A stretch of 5,254 nucleotides of DNA from positions 1-5,254 of the forward strand of contig JAFTUB010000151.1 of NCBI GenBank assembly GCA_017466495.1, read 5' to 3'. The translations under genes were made by a program, and so were the position numbers. Source of the stretch: Clostridia bacterium (lineage in GTDB: Bacteria > Bacillota > Clostridia > Oscillospirales > CAG-272). Below are positions 5,228 through 5,254 of this stretch, piece by piece (the stretch's first letter is position 1; every line of letters starts with the position of its first letter). Under the pieces are notes generated by a model. The model saw only the letters and a list, made by a program, of their open reading frames with translations. It was not told where the DNA came from and did not search any database.

Positions 5228-5254
5228 CATTTCGGACTTGAAACCGAACCGCAA

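Noticed and set aside
5231..5254. TTCGG/CCGAA arms resembling a tRNA T-arm or a second terminator at the right edge
   Set aside because: The loop is eight bases rather than seven, no acceptor stem or CCA follows on either strand, and no T-run follows the stem; the remaining sequence is too short to judge.

Overview
The window fits a member of the Bacillota, most likely a Clostridia-type gut anaerobe. Coding regions look moderately GC-rich, intergenic gaps are AT-rich, every gene has a strong AGGAGG-type ribosome binding site, and promoters carry extended -10 (TGnTATAAT-like) elements. The protein set (MsmX/UgpC-type sugar ABC ATPase, YdcI-length Tex, RsuA-family pseudouridine synthase, short FSA/transaldolase) agrees with this. 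It is an inference from style and families, not a taxonomic identification.

Layout: (1) Positions 1-1059, minus strand: a carbohydrate ABC importer ATPase cut by the left edge, with 353 residues visible. (2) Positions 1060-1290: an AT-rich gap with a candidate extended -10 promoter for the ATPase gene, a 12-bp palindrome over that -10, a hairpin in the predicted 5' leader, and a perfect 22-bp A/T-rich palindrome just after the upstream gene. (3) Positions 1291-4307, minus strand: a tight three-gene operon, read right to left as a 30-residue membrane miniprotein, an RsuA-family rRNA pseudouridine synthase and the RNA-binding protein Tex. At both junctions the upstream stop codon lies inside or beside the next gene's Shine-Dalgarno sequence, so translation is probably coupled. 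(4) Positions 4308-4499: a compact divergent promoter region. A good -35/-10 pair drives the minus operon; a second -35/-10 pair plus a duplicated extended -10 drives the plus-strand gene, with inverted ATTGC/GCAAT elements over its -35. (5) Positions 4500-5174, plus strand: a complete 224-residue transaldolase/fructose-6-phosphate aldolase family enzyme. A textbook intrinsic terminator follows at 5191-5227.

Functionally, the operon combines ribosome modification (pseudouridine synthase) with RNA-associated housekeeping (Tex), headed by an unrecognised miniprotein. The flanking genes belong to sugar uptake and sugar-phosphate carbon-carbon chemistry; nothing shows that they act in one pathway. 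The window is mostly housekeeping, with no phage, IS, CRISPR, rRNA or tRNA signal. The most notable items are the overlooked miniprotein, FSA-like rather than transaldolase-like active-site residues in the aldolase, and several possible regulatory sites in the two intergenic gaps.
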